This document shows positions 1-12,841 of a DNA stretch of 64,000 bases, one piece after another (position 1 is the first letter of the stretch; the number at the start of each line of letters is the position of its first letter). The notes beneath the pieces were generated by a model. The model saw only the letters and a program-made list of their open reading frames with translations. It was not told where the DNA came from and did not search any database. The position numbers were made by a program, and so were the translations under genes. This stretch comes from Cunninghamella blakesleeana (Eukaryota > Mucoromycota > Mucoromycetes > Mucorales > Cunninghamellaceae), in contig JAFCIZ010000007.1 of assembly GCA_017871115.1 (NCBI GenBank), positions 2,852,001-2,916,000 of the forward strand, read 5' to 3'.

Positions 1-301
1 AATATGTTTTTAGATGAAAAAGATGTTCATAGCCACTCCGTTCCATCCACCCCACCTGTATCCTCATCTTTATATGATGATAATACATTATCCATGCTTA
101 TTGTTGAAGATGCTCCTCTAAGATATGACGTGGACATTGTTACAAAATTAATTGTTTATGCTGGTAATGTTATATATATATACATTTGTAATTTTATGTA
201 TTTATGTGTTTATTTATTTTACTTATATATTCATGATATTAGGTATTGGATTGGTAGCTGTATTCCCTGCTCCTGTTTTATTTCAATTAATTTTTGGATA
301 G
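1..301 (+). CDS. 3' end of a membrane protein gene (partial)
   Basis: The C-terminal part of a gene that enters from the left edge. Exon 1-163 is open from the window start in the frame of an ATG at 4, but the codon before that ATG is also open, so the true start is probably outside. The exon ends GCT-G, followed by a GTAATG donor; the intron is 164-242 and the last exon 243-301 ends with TAG. The joined tail is an acidic, serine/proline-rich cytosolic-looking segment followed by one hydrophobic helix (KLIVYAGIGLVAVFPAPVLF) that almost reaches the C-terminus, as in a multi-pass or tail-anchored membrane protein. I do not recognise the family. Confidence 0.55.
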
Positions 302-1562
302 TGCAATATATATACATTTTATTAAATCATATCCTTAAATATTTTATCCTTTTTACTTATTTATTTTTTCATTTCTCTATATTTGTGTATATTTGATTAT
401 ATTGAATCAGTCTTCTTATTACACTTATTTTTCTTTTTTTTTAAATTATAGCTTACTAATTACTATTTATTATTTTTTATTACTACCACTAATATTATTT
501 TTATACCTAACTTTTTGTTATTACTATTATAACTTAATAAAAAACATAATATAATCATATTAATATATATAAAATCTTAAAAGATACAAGTAAGCATTTT
601 AAATTTATAATCAGCCTTATTAAATAGATAAAATAAATATTGCTTAAATTGTTTTTTTTCATGCTGTGGCCATCTTAAATAGTATAGTTATTTTATTAAG
701 TTTATTTAGAGAGAAATAAAATAATGTAGATAAAACAAATAATGATTTCAATTTTTAATTTTCTCGGGAAAATACATTAACTTATTATGGAGAGCTTCAT
801 TACGTTTGCATGTATGGAAAAAAATAAAAATAAAAAAAAAAAAAGAGCTAGGGGAAAGGATGGAAAGCATGAATTTTAGCTGGATTAATTTTTTTTAAGC
901 GTTTATTCTTCAAGTGTTATATATATACTTTTAAAAGTTAAATATAAAAATTATATATGTAGGATTTGTTGAGTCTGTATTTAAAACAAAAATAAAAAAA
1001 TATATAGATCCAAGGTTTTGAATTTATTTTTGTGTCACTTTAATCTAAAATGATTCCGTGTAACTGGTCGATCCATTTCAACTATTTTTTTAACAAGATA
1101 GAAAACCCTATTACGAATTCCTTTTTTTTTAAAAAAAAAATATCAAAAATTTCTATAATAAATTTTTTTTATTATCTATCGAATCAAATTGAATTTAAAA
1201 AAAAAAAAAATGGCCAAAAAATGATATATAAAATGTAACGATAGAACATTAAGAATTTATAATGATTTGGAAATAATGACTATTTTAGTATGAAACCTTT
1301 ATGTTTCTATTTTTAAAGGTAATATAATAATAAAAAAAGGGTCCATTGAATTTTTTTATACAAATAATATTTATTTAGAATGAAAAAAAATGAAATGCAT
1401 GTTATATATTTTAAATATATATAAAGAAAATAAATTATATTTTAAAATCGGGAGATGAAGAAGATTATATATAAAAAAATAGTTTCTATTGATATATTAT
1501 TCTTAGGAGAGGTAGATTTGAGATTGTTTATATTGCGAATGGGATAGTGGGATTATTATTAT
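302..1562. other. convergent 3' intergenic spacer
   Basis: AT-rich spacer between two genes whose 3' ends face each other. It should hold both 3' UTRs and polyadenylation signals. A 62-codon ORF at 1050-1238 is Lys/Asn/Phe-rich and looks like chance. I see no RNA gene. Confidence 0.6.
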
Positions 1563-3406
1563 TTAAGCAGTACCAGCTAATTCAGTTTTACCAATAACAT
1601 TTACCTTGAAGCCAATTTGTCTTAATTTGGCAGCATTAACTAATAAACGACCATCAAATAAGAAAGCAGGCTTGTTCATACCTTTGTAAATCTTTTCGTA
1701 ATCCAATTGATCATCACGGAATTCATCCCATTCAGTAACAATGACGACAGCATCGGCACCATCAGCAGCTTCATAAGCAGATTGGCAAATGGTAACATTC
1801 TTTTCTACTTCCTTTTGAGTATCTACTACACCGGGTTCAGCTAAATCCATATAAATTTGTTGGGGTTCTACCTTAGGATCATAAATAGCTACACGAGCAT
1901 TTTCTTGAATGAAATCTTTAATTAAAGTAATAGCAGCAGATTCACGGGTATCACCAGTATCCTTCTTGAAAGCAAAACCAAGGACAGCAATCTTCTTATG
2001 GGTAATAGTATTGAATAAAGTAGAAATGATGTTCTTGACAAAACGTTTCTTTTGATATTCATTCATGATGACTACTTGATGCCAGTAAGCGGCAACTTCA
2101 GGAAGATTTAATTGTTGAGATAAGTAAACCAAGTTGAGAATATCCTTTTGGAAACAAGATCCACCAAAACCAACGGAAGCCTTTAAGAATTTAGCACCTA
2201 ATCTGGTATCTCTACCACAAGCATAAGCAACTTCATCTACATCAGCACCAGTAGCTTCACAGATAGCAGATAAGGCATTGACGGAGGAAATACGTTGAGC
2301 AAGCATAGCATTAGCAGCCTATCATCATCATTAAATAAATAAGTAAAATAAAATTTAAGTTAGAGTTTAGTTCTAATCATACATATTGCAAAGCCATATA
2401 TATATATTTGCCACATTCCTTAGAAACCTCTATCTATATATCTAATCCACGTATACCTTTCTCCCCCCTATCTTATTTTATTTATTTATTTATTTATTTT
2501 TTTTAAAAAAAATAATACTTACAAGTTTAGATAATTCAGAAGACCAGAGATTAGTAGTGATAACACGTTCTCTTGGAACCCAATGAGTATAAACGTCGAC
2601 TAAAGCATTTTGAGCTTCAATACCACTTTCAGTTTGAAGAGCACCAATCAAGACACGATCAGGGTTTAATAAATCTTTAATGGCAGTACCTTCAGCTAAG
2701 AATTCAGGATTGGATAAAATATCAAAGCGGATTTCAGGTGTGGAATTGGCTTCTAAAATGGTACGCATACTTTGAGCAGTTTTACAAGGGACAGTGGATT
2801 TTTCAACAACAATCTTGGAACTAGTAGCAACTTCAGCAATACGACGAGTAGCACTTTCAACGTAGCTAAAAAAAAAAAAAATCATCATCATAAAATAATT
2901 TAGTAAATAAATAAAATACACGTAGATCAAACTTTTTCTTCTTCTTTCTCTATGACTTTTCTCTTTCTTTCTGTTTTTGTGTATAATTATAATAAACTTA
3001 CGCAAGATCAGCAGCCATACCAGCACCCATACCAGATTTCTTAGTAGGAGTATTGACAGAGACAAAGATCAAATCAGCTTCTTGAATAGCAGCATCAACT
3101 TCAGTAGTGAAGAATAAATTTTTGTTACGACATTCAAAAACGATTTCTTCTAAACCAGGTTCATAAATAGGAAGCTTATCAGAGTTCCAAGCAGCAATAC
3201 GTGTAGGATTAACATCAACGATGGTTACTTTAATATCGGGACACTTGTAAGCGATCACAGCACAAGTAGGGCCACCTGTAAATGTATTTAATAATAATAA
3301 TAAAAAAAAAAAAAATAGAGTATAATATAAATATATAAATTAATGGATTGTAAAAAATAGATGAAAATAATAAAATGTCAAAAAATACATTCTGTATTAT
3401 TATTAT

Positions 3407-3439
<33 letters not shown>

Positions 3440-3498
3440 TATAAAACTTTACCAACATAACCAGCACCAATACAGCAGATGTTTTTAACGACAGTCAT
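1563..3498 (-). CDS. UGDH: UDP-glucose 6-dehydrogenase
   Basis: Oxidises UDP-glucose to UDP-glucuronate in the cytosol with two NAD+, feeding the uronic-acid polymers that are prominent in Mucoromycota walls (the wall role is family knowledge). Exons on the minus strand: 3453-3498, 3002-3275, 2523-2865 and 1563-2318, giving 472 aa, normal for the family. The N-terminus carries the NAD-binding loop IGAGYVGG. The NAD/UDP-sugar domains follow with VSVNTPT, the STVPCKTA region and SNPEFLAEG. The catalytic cysteine sits in [10 protein letters not shown] at about residue 276. The C-terminal UDP-binding domain has [13 protein letters not shown] and ends in GKTELAGTA. The start at 3498 is the only ATG before the Rossmann strand. 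All three introns are GT-AG. Confidence 0.96.
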
Positions 3499-4135
3499 TA
3501 TAAAAGAAGATGATTTAATAAAAAATAGATGAGTAAAATAAAATAAAAGAAAAAAGAGAGAAAGAAAAAAAAATCAAACTGAAATAAAAAAACCTTTTTT
3601 TATTCTTTTATATTAAATTATTCAAGATATGATCGGTAGTTAAATTATATTTTTTATAAATATATACATAAAGTTAAAATTAGAAACAAGACATTAAATA
3701 AATAAAGATATATAAATATATTTGCTTTTGAGTAACTAGATTGATGCTCCCTTCCTTATAGATAAAATAAATGAATCCTTCCGTCAAAAAAAAAAAACAC
3801 CAGCGCACCCTCATATCCTACCCTCTCCCCCCCTTTATATGCACGTGTAACGATATAGATTCCTCCAATTATATTATATTCAGTTAGCTCGTGGATAAAT
3901 AATAAATATCAACTAGATCTTTTATAATTTATTTCTTTATTATAAAATAAAAATAAAAATCAAAAATATATAACAAGATTTATACATATATGTGCAATAT
4001 ATATAAAAATAACTTAATAGCAATATAAACATTATCTAAACTTTAAAAAAAAAGAAAAAAAAAAAACGAATCACTTTCATTTCGGAAATAATAAAAAAAA
4101 AAAACCTTCTTTCTTTTTTACTTGTTGATTTGAAT
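3499..4135. promoter_or_regulatory. UGDH upstream region / MBF1 3' flank
   Basis: Spacer upstream of UGDH (read on minus) and downstream of MBF1. It contains a C-rich patch near 3800-3835 and a CACGTG E-box core around 3843, unusual in such AT-rich DNA; a role in UGDH expression is inference only. Confidence 0.35.
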
Positions 4136-5323
4136 TTATTTCTTTTTTCCAAAAGTTAATGGTTCACCGATACCTTTACCACGAAGTCTAATACCAAGGG
4201 CTCTTTCCATTTTACCAAGTACTTGTTGATTAGGGATAGCTTTACCAGATTCATATTCAGTGACCTAATAATAGTAATACAATAATGAATAAATAAATAA
4301 TTTTATTTCATCACCATCAACCCCGTTTTATACTATTTTCATATAGTTGATATACATGAAAACAATCGTCGTCATCATAATCTCTCTATATTATTCATCA
4401 TTATCAAGTTTATTTTACTTACAACTTGAGGTTTTTCATTGATTTTTTGAGCTAAATCCTTTTGAGTAAGTTGTTTATCTTGACGTCCCTTTTGAATAGC
4501 TTTACCAACAGATACATCAACTTTTGGAGGAGGTGCTACTTCATTTTCACGATCTAACTTGGCAATACGACGATGATCAGTGTTAGCATGGCTAGCATTG
4601 GTTACAGCTATTAGAAAAAAAAGAATATATATATATATATATAGTTTATGAGTAATCCAAAAAAAAATCACGCAGTTTATTTTACACTTGTAGCATATAT
4701 CCTTCTTCTTCCTTAATATTGTCTCTTTTATCTTTTTTTTTTTTGCTCTCTATTTAAGCAATATCAACTTACTAGATTTCTTTTCAGTAACAATAGAAGC
4801 ACCAGCCTATATATATACATACAAATATATATATATATATATATATATGTATTATTATTATTATTATTATTATTTATTATAATAGTTTTTATTATTAATA
4901 TTATTAATATTGTTATTATTGTTATTATTATTAATGATTTTATTATTAATATTATTATTATTAATAATTATATAACCAAGTTATATATCATATATCTCTC
5001 TTCTAAAAAATAAAAAAATAAAAACTTACACGTCTAGCAGCATTTATTTCAGTTTGACTTTTAGCAACTCTAGCTCTATCTTCAGTACGTTTACGAATTA
5101 CAGTAGTAGAATCCCAGTCTGTTTTAGAAATAATGTATTGATAAAAAGAAATTAAACAAAAACAATAACAAATAAATAGATCAGATTAGATTAGATGATG
5201 AAGGGGAAAATATATACATATATGTATATATACATATGAATAAATCAGTTTATTATAAAACTATATAGATATAACACAATATAATAGATTGAGAATGTAT
5301 TTATTTATTTATTTACCAGACAT
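4136..5323 (-). CDS. MBF1: multiprotein bridging factor 1 (MBF1)
   Basis: Conserved transcriptional coactivator that links TBP to bZIP activators; in fungi it also helps prevent ribosomal frameshifting. Exons 5317-5323, 5030-5118, 4773-4806, 4423-4607 and 4136-4264 give 147 aa, the usual size. The N-terminal MBF1 domain begins [13 protein letters not shown] and includes the [12 protein letters not shown] stretch; the C-terminal helix-turn-helix runs from about residue 75 ([17 protein letters not shown], then [20 protein letters not shown]). The protein ends in GEPLTFGKK. The first coding exon is only 7 nt (ATG TCT G), so simple ORF scans miss the true start. Upstream there are a CCAAT box and a CRE half-site. 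Confidence 0.95.
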
Positions 5324-6127
5324 CTTTTAATTATAAATATGTATTTATTAAAATAAATTATAATACAGAAAAAAAAAAGAGAGAGGAGGAAAAAAAAAAA
5401 ACCTAGATTAAAAAATAATTTCGAAAAACTGCGCCGGTGGACCAATTAGAAATCACGTCACTTCGATTTTTTTTTCTTTCTTTTTCTTTATGTTTCCACA
5501 CTCCAACTATGGATGCTGAGTTCAATTAAAATACGCCTATATATTTTTAATTGACTATGGATATATAAATATATATATATTACTTGATATGATTATTTTA
5601 TATATATTAATCTATTTTATCTTATTTTATTTGTTTGATGATGTATTTTTAATTTTTATTTGTTAAATCTTGATTTTTTCATCATCTATAGAGACCATTA
5701 TTCTCGATAATTTTTATTTTATTCCTTACTATTTCCTAATCAAGATTCCGCTATTACACATATTTTTATCAAGAGTATTACTACGACACGCACAGAAATA
5801 TGAATTTTTTATCCTATAAAAGGAAACTACTATTCTACTTATTTAGCAAAAAATTAAAAGAAGAATACTACATTTTTCGATTTTTAAATTATGTTGCATA
5901 TACAAGAAAAATAGTATTTTTTTCAAGCATTCTTTTATTTTTTTATTTTTTTAATCATAAAATAATAAAATGCACTAGAAACAATATTTATCTAACTAAT
6001 CCTTTTTTTAAAACTGAAATATAGTAAATATGAATGGTATTATTTTATTATGAATAGGATCAATGATTTTTTTTAAGAGTACTAATTAATTATATTATGT
6101 AAATTATGTATTATTATTATTATTATT
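5324..6127. promoter_or_regulatory. MBF1 promoter region and 3' flank of the LITAF gene
   Basis: The GC-richer patch at 5430-5460, about 110-140 bp upstream of the MBF1 ATG, holds a CCAAT motif (5442-5446) and an ACGTCA half-site (5455-5460) of the ATF/CREB type. The rest is AT-rich. A 74-codon ORF at 5800-6024 has Lys/Phe/Tyr-biased composition and no recognisable domain, so I do not call it. Confidence 0.4.
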
Positions 6128-7337
6128 TTATAAAATACAATGCCGACCAATTTTTTTTGAGCAATTAGGACAATAATGTACGATATCTATTTTTTTTTTA
6201 AAGAAAATAAATAAATAATTATATATATATATATAGATTAATATATGAATTAATTATTGTTATTGTTAATATTGACTATGATGGTTGTATATATACCTTT
6301 AAAATATTTAATGTAAAAGGGTATCCAAAAAAGTACAACTGTACACATCAGTCTATAATAAAACAAAAAAGAAAATGAGATGCATAATTTTAATATAGCC
6401 GTTTTTTATTATTATTCTAGTATGTATATATTTTATTTCACTTACAAAACAAAAGAAGCCAACCAAACCATTGTACCAGATTTATACCTTAGTCTAGATT
6501 GAACCCATTTTTCACACAATGAACAAAAAACCACCGTTTCGAAAGCAGGTAATGACTGACTTCCCATAAAGAAAACTTGTGATTTTATACTATTATTACT
6601 TTGGTGATGACGACGGTTTGTTGTTGATATATTATTTTTTAATGATGAAGAAGATGTATTTTTATCTTGTTTGTTACTATTATTAAAAAAGGCTTTCTTA
6701 AAAAAGAAAAAGGAGTATAATTATTATTTTTCCTTGATGAAGAGTATAGTGAAGAAGAAGCATGAATAGGTGGGGATACTGGATTTGTTATATGAAAAGA
6801 AAATTGTGATCTATCATCATCATCAATATTATTATTAATTCGATTAGAGAGTTGTTGTTTAGAAGAATCAAATTGATATTGATGAACACGAATTGAAAAA
6901 TCAGAATGGTTCATTAAAGTGGGGGAAGGTGGTCTTTGTTGGTGATTGGCTCTACCTGATGATGCTGATAAAAATGACTCATTATGAATTGGATCATGTA
7001 ATGAAGAGGAGGAAGAAGAAGAGCAAGTTGACAAAGAACTGGATCGGGGCCGAAATGACTTATCATGTGATGAGGAGGTCAGTAATAATGGATTATCATT
7101 TTCTTTATTTTTTTTAAATGAGGTTGACAAGTTGGATGAGGAGGATAAATATTTTTGTTTAAAAGGTTTCTTTTTTTTATTTTTTAAGAAAGCATAGTTT
7201 TTGAAGGAGGAAGCAATGGATCGTTGATCGTGTCCACTATCATCTTCATATTGTTGTTGTTTTTGTTTTTGTTGCTGCACGTCTTTATGTGTTTGAAAAA
7301 ATAAAGTTTTATTTTTTGTTTGGTGATACTTAATCAT
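6128..7337 (-). CDS. LITAF-domain (SIMPLE-like) zinc protein
   Basis: LITAF domains are zinc-binding, monotopic membrane modules on late endosomes and lysosomes. A long disordered Ser/Asn/Gln-rich region starting MIKYHQTKNK is followed by the domain: an N-terminal knuckle FCSLCEKW, the signature GTMVWLASFVL, a hydrophobic hairpin (VVLFWIPFYIKYFKD), and the C-terminal knuckle VHYCPNCSKKIG. The last three exons are clear: 6446 upwards, 6297-6352 and 6128-6186. The junction to the N-terminal ORF needs a frame change near 6697-6779. An 83-nt intron with donor GTATCC and acceptor TTTTTTAAG restores the frame, but the donor is weak and an indel in a homopolymer is the alternative. The family call is firm; the 5' half is less so. 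Confidence 0.75.
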
Positions 7338-7903
7338 TTATAAGGCGCATCAATAATAATAAGTGTACATATAATAGGTATATATATATATATAAGGAAT
7401 AAAAAAGTGGCACTTTTTATTATTATTATTCAATACGCAGTGGGAATATACGATATTAAAATTTGTAGTAATAGTGTGTCACTATGTATATATAAAAAGT
7501 GAAAAGAAAAGGAAAGAGAAAGAGTAAATAAAAAAAAAAGGAGAAAGTGAGATATAAAAAAAACCTACCTGACTTTTAAACCAACTATCAGGTTATATCA
7601 ATTCACATGTTTTTAATCACTAGAGTTGAAATAAAACAATATAGAATCCCTTATTATTATTATTTTAATAGTTGAATGATTAGTTTATTAATATCATTAT
7701 CATTATCAATAATCATTATATATATTTTTTAACCATGTGAATAACAATGATATTCATAATCATCCTTGTTACACTATTTCTTATATATATCGTCTCTTTA
7801 AAAATAAAACTCCAAATAGAGAGAATGCATAAATAAAAAATATCACAAAATCTTTTTTATTTTTTATTTGATCATTCACGCACGGACAAAAATGGTTATT
7901 TTT
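7338..7903. other. spacer between two minus-strand genes
   Basis: Upstream region of the LITAF-domain gene and 3' flank of the SCI1-like gene. AT-rich with simple repeats; no gene or RNA seen. Confidence 0.5.
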
Positions 7904-9542
7904 TTAATCGTAACGTACACCTAAGTTTGATTTCGTTTTTAATCCCATTTTACGCATTCTATCCAATTCTACTCTTTCCCGATTAACTTTGGTTAACTCT
8001 TCTAATTGATCACGAGATAATTGTAATTGAGGGATTTTGGATGCTTGGGCCATATTAGCTGCTCTTTTATGTTCCATTCTAAATAATTGATAATGATAAT
8101 AATACATATATGAATAAATGTATGAATTACTTGATCATTATTCTACTTATATATTTTACCGAAGTCTTTCTTCATCATTTCTAAAATCAAAAGCTGAACT
8201 AGTGGTTGGTAATTGTTCACCCATACGTAAGGCTCGATCCCTTTTTTCCCATTGTTCTAGATTGTAGTATCTATTTTTTTTTTGTCGATAAATAAATAAA
8301 TAAATAAAAATTCTAAGTTCCCGTTTCTAAGCATATGCTTTGCCACTTTTTTTTTCCATAATACTAGATTATATCCATTTGTTTACTTACTTTTCATGCG
8401 GCATCGTTGCTGTATTATAATCTTAAATGTTTTTATATATACATACATAAAAATAAAGTTATTTAGATCAAATATAGTTCATTTTTTTTTGCTTTTGAGA
8501 AAATAATAAAATAAAATAAAAAATTCACTAAATCTTTTTTTTTTTTTATTTTTTTATTTTACCTTCCATAAAATCAATAAACATTTTTTTCCGTTTCACA
8601 TTATTTAAGGTTTCTACGTTTTCTTTTTTCACTTCAATCAACCAAGCTTGAAATTCCTAAAAAAAAAAAATGTACATGTAAGTGTCGCGTGTATATTGTT
8701 AAATTAATATAACGATGATGATGATCCGATTTTATTTATATTTTGTTTTTCTTTTTTCTTTTTTTTTTTGACCTACAGCTTCTTTGGTAAATATACTAAA
8801 ATAATAAATAAATAAATAAATAAATAAATAATAATAAGCATAATAAAAGTCATCATTTCGTTTCCATAAGCTTTGATCATCAGATATATATGTCTATATA
8901 TATATATATAATAATAATACTAAATAAATAAAAACTTACTCAGCTTCATGAATAATACCATATTTTCCCCATTGATCGCCAACAGCTCCTAATTTTGATT
9001 TTTTATGCTTCTTTGATTTTTTCTATTAAATTAAATATATTGGTACATTGATAAAAAAGCAAATGGTTATAAACAACAGAAGGAAATATAATAATATCTA
9101 ATTATCCTCATTTATTATTATTTATTACCTTTGATTTTGATTTTTTATGTTTCTTTTCTTTTTCTTTTTTACTCTTTTTATGATGTCGTCTTCTTCGTTC
9201 TTCTTCTTCGTCTGAAGAAGTTGCCGAAGATGAAGAAGAATCGGAAGAAGAGGAATCAGTTGAAGGTGATCTACGTCTTTTTCTTTAAAAACAATAATAA
9301 TATAAGAAAATTACAAAAGGATATTTAAATAAAATATGAAACTATGTACATTTATACACATTATTTAATACATACTTGTGATGATGACTATGTTTACTAC
9401 TAGATCTATGACGATCTGATTCATCTCTTTTGTGAGAACGGTGATGGCTACTACTACTACGGCTTGATCGAGACTCGGGTGATGTTGAACGTCTATCTCT
9501 TTTACGTGAAGAATGATGAGAACGCGATTCTGATTCTGCCAT
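7904..9542 (-). CDS. SCI1-like SR-rich nuclear protein
   Basis: Resembles the family named after plant style cell-cycle inhibitor 1, nuclear proteins with an Arg/Ser/Lys-rich N-terminus and a conserved core. Eight exons: 9376-9542, 9129-9282, 8940-9022, 8777-8795, 8563-8656, 8391-8421, 8160-8270 and 7904-8078, giving 277 aa. The first third is SR/RS and KKSKK repeats (nuclear, possibly splicing-associated). The conserved core reads WGKYGIIHEADIFTKEAEF, then QAWLIEVKKENVETL, FIDFMEDYNTATMPHEKYYN and the charged C-terminal helix ERLRMEHKRAANMAQ. One exon is just 19 nt. The function in fungi is unknown to me; the family assignment rests on the core pattern. Confidence 0.85.
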
Positions 9543-9889
9543 ATTTAGATTATTTATATATATATTTATATGCTTGTATATTAATTATGATCAAATATAT
9601 ACATATATACAAAGTATATATTATTAAATAAATATGTATGTAAAGAGAAGGAAAAAGGAAACCAAATGAAAAAAAAAAAAAAACAAGCCTATCTTTTTTT
9701 TTACATCCATTTCCCAAAATAGAAGATCCGACCGGACTTTGTTACACCAAGTATTTTTTTTTGAATATTTAAGCACTAAATTTTTTGCCTACGTTTTATA
9801 TTTTTTCCTTCTCTTTTGCCTTTCTTTTACTTTTTTTATCTTTGTATATATTAAATATTATTATTATTGTAATAATAATAATAAAAAGA
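9543..9889. promoter_or_regulatory. divergent promoter of SCI1-like and BCS1-like genes
   Basis: 347 bp between two divergently transcribed start codons, so both promoters must lie here or overlap 5' UTRs. A GC-richer patch (GATCCGACCGGACTTTG) lies around 9725-9741. Confidence 0.5.
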
Positions 9890-12154
9890 ATGTTATTTGA
9901 TGATGCTTTAACTCAAACTATACAAGGTTTACGACCATTATTAGGCAGTTTGCTTGAAAGTAACTTTTGGGAAGATGTTTTAGGAATCAAGTGCTGGTCT
10001 ATTATTAAAACGATCTTAAGCAATGAAACGTTATTATTAAGCGGCTCTGTATTTTTAGGACGTAAGTTTGTACTTTTTCTTTTTTGTGTTTTATTATAAA
10101 AGAGATATAAAATAGATAATGGTTATATTCTTTTTAATAATCATAATCGTAATCGTATATATATTTATATATGTGTGTGTTATATTATATTAGCTACTTT
10201 TGCTTCCTATATTCATAGTGTATACCAATCTATAAGATCTTTTATTGAATACCAATTTTATGTATCTATTGAAGTCGATGATCAAGATGTTATATATAAA
10301 CCAATCACTTCGTTTGTTGCTGAAACGATGAAACAAATAAATCTTAAAAGAGCTCAAGGGGAATATAATAGAGAGGGTTTTTATACCAGAAGGTTTAAAC
10401 CGAGAAATAATGGCCCTGATTACCCAACGATTTCTTTACAACCTAGTAAGTTATAAAAATATAGATAAACTAGTACAAAGCTGATTGTTATAAGGAGATA
10501 AATTAGTTTAATCCATTATTTTTATTTTATTGATTTATTTTTATAGCTTTAAATAGCCGACACAAGTTTCACTATAAAAATTATACCTTTTGGGTTGAAA
10601 GACTTGGCAGTGATCAAAGTAATAATGTAAATTCAGGTCAAAGTGCTTTTTATAGATTTTGGAGTAGTAGTGAAAAAACAAGTATTAGAATAACGTAAGT
10701 TTATAAATTGATAGAGATAGAGCTGAATGGATATAAATATGTTATGTTATTCATTCACTCTACATATGAATTTTTTAATTTTTATAAAAAAATTATGTTT
10801 TTATGCATTTGCCATTTATAGTATGCGAGGTCGGAACATCAATATTTTAAAATTATTTTTGGAAGATTGGATCAAAGAATACTACGCAAAAAAGGAAAAC
10901 AAGGTACGTATATTAATGTATTTATTTATTTTTTTAAAAAAGAGGTAGATTATACACATATATATATATCCAAGTGTTGATTGTTATTATTATCATCTTA
11001 TTTTTTATATATGAAAATTGTAGCTTGTGGTCTATAAATGTGTTCACTCACACTCAAATGAATGCACATGGGAAGAAAAAGTGACGAAAGAAATTCGTAC
11101 AACCGATAGTGTTATATTAAAAAAAGGGCAAATGGAGGAAATCATTGATGGTAATAAAATAAATTAAAATAAATAAAGATATACATGCTCATCACATTAT
11201 ATCTTTATACATAAGTAATTGGTCAATATAAATAAATACATAAACGTATAAAACTAACTAATTAATATATATATACTATTTATAGATGCAAAATATTTTT
11301 TGAATCAAAGAGAGTGGTATATAAATAGAAGTCTAGAATATCGTAGAGGAATCTTATTGAGAGGGCCTCCTGGGACGGGAAAAACATCAGTGATACGATG
11401 TTTGGCAAGTCATTTAAAAATGAAACTAGCTTCCATTAGCTTAACAAGTATATCATCTGATGAAGAATTGGCAAATTTAGTTACTTCGGTACCCGGAGAT
11501 TGCATTTTATTACTAGAAGATGTGGATCACTGTTTAAAGGTCATTAATGATATTCAAAAGGATAGTAGTAGTAATAATAGTAACAACGATCAACAAAATA
11601 ATAAGAACGGTGGTGGTAGATCAAAAAATGGACATATTACGTTGCCTGGCCTTCTCTCAGTTATGGATGGTGTGGATATGCGTGATGGTCTCTTATTCTT
11701 TATGACATGTAATGATCATTCTATTTTACCACCTGTAATGACTCGTCGAGGAAGAATTGATAAAATATTTACTTTGGATTATGTAGACGAATATCAAGTC
11801 CATCAAATGTTTGCAAGGTTTTTTAAAAATGGGTTTTTGGAAAGCGATACTCTTTGGCAAGAAGTTAGTCAACAGTTGGTGAAGGCTTTACCTCCTCAAG
11901 TCACTCCCGCAGAATTACAAGGTTTGTTTTTGGATTATTACTTTTATTTAGAAAAACTCTTTTCCACTACGGTTGTCTCCAACGAAAAATTTAAAAATGG
12001 GAAATGCTTTAAAAAGGAACATTTTGATCATCTATTTGAAAAGGTGGAGCAATTTAAAAAGGAAATTCAAGAAGAAAGAGAGCAAGCTGAAGCATTTGAA
12101 AATTACAAATTATCTAAATATAAAGAAAAATTAAATAATGATGTTACAACTTAA
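9890..12154 (+). CDS. BCS1: BCS1-type AAA ATPase
   Basis: Bcs1 is an inner-mitochondrial-membrane AAA chaperone that moves the folded Rieske protein across the membrane during complex III assembly. Exons 9890-10061, 10194-10445, 10547-10694, 10822-10903, 11024-11150 and 11286-12154 give 549 aa. The N-terminal part has a hydrophobic segment near residues 45-65 followed by the BCS1-specific region. The AAA core has Walker A GPPGTGKT at about 286-293, Walker B CILLLEDVD, and MTCNDHSILPPVMTRRGRID as sensor and arginine region. The C-terminal helix is very charged (QFKKEIQEEREQAEAF), longer than in yeast Bcs1. The ATG at 9890 is preferred over an upstream in-frame ATG at 9785, whose extension is a T-rich 5' UTR-like run. 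Fungi carry BCS1 paralogues, so orthology is probable rather than certain. Confidence 0.88.
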
Positions 12155-12841
12155 ATATAATAATCATATATATATATCATTCTTATTCCTACGTACGTAC
12201 GTATTATCTTTTTACCAATGTTTATATTCTAAAGTTATATTTATAATAACAATACTAACCTAACAATAAAAAAAAGTTTTTATTTTATTTTTTCAATTGT
12301 ACTACTCATTCCATCTTTTTGAGAATTTTTTTTAAGAGCATTTGATTTACTATGTGGCCAAAAAAGAAAAAGAAAAGAATAGTAAAAATTAAATATTCAT
12401 TTATATTCATTAATAGGAAACCGACTTCTATGAAATTTTTAATAAAATGAATACATAATATTACTCTATATAAAGACTATTTTAAATAGGACAATCTATT
12501 AAGGTTTTTTAACTCAATTGATTTATTAAACATTGAGATGAATGAATATTTAAGTTACACTATTATATTTTTCGTAGCTTTTTTTTTTTTATTTTTAATG
12601 AATATTGATATAAAACAAATATATACATTATGCATTAATTCAAATTATTATATACTTTTTTTCTTAAAAAATAGGTGAAATAGATTTTCAGTTCACCAAA
12701 AATGGTAAACTGGGTTTAAATACCTCCTAAAAAAAAAAAATAAAAAAAAAAAAATAGCATCAATTTTTTTACTTTGCCTCTTCCTTTTATTTATTTATTA
12801 ATTTATTTTTGACAAAAATAATATAAAAAATCAATGTTGCT
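12155..12841. other. spacer before TOP3
   Basis: Tandem (+/+) spacer: BCS1 3' UTR and TOP3 upstream region. Long A- and T-runs near 12725-12790 directly precede the TOP3 start. No gene seen. Confidence 0.5.

Noticed and set aside
1050..1238. 62-codon ORF in the convergent spacer
   Set aside because: Lys/Asn/Phe-rich composition with no domain, and the region fits a 3' UTR.
5800..6024. 74-codon ORF upstream of MBF1
   Set aside because: Low-complexity and without splice partners or recognisable motif.
9785..9889. N-terminal extension of BCS1 from an upstream in-frame ATG
   Set aside because: The extra residues are a T-rich hydrophobic run encoded by likely 5' UTR; the ATG at 9890 starts the conserved part.
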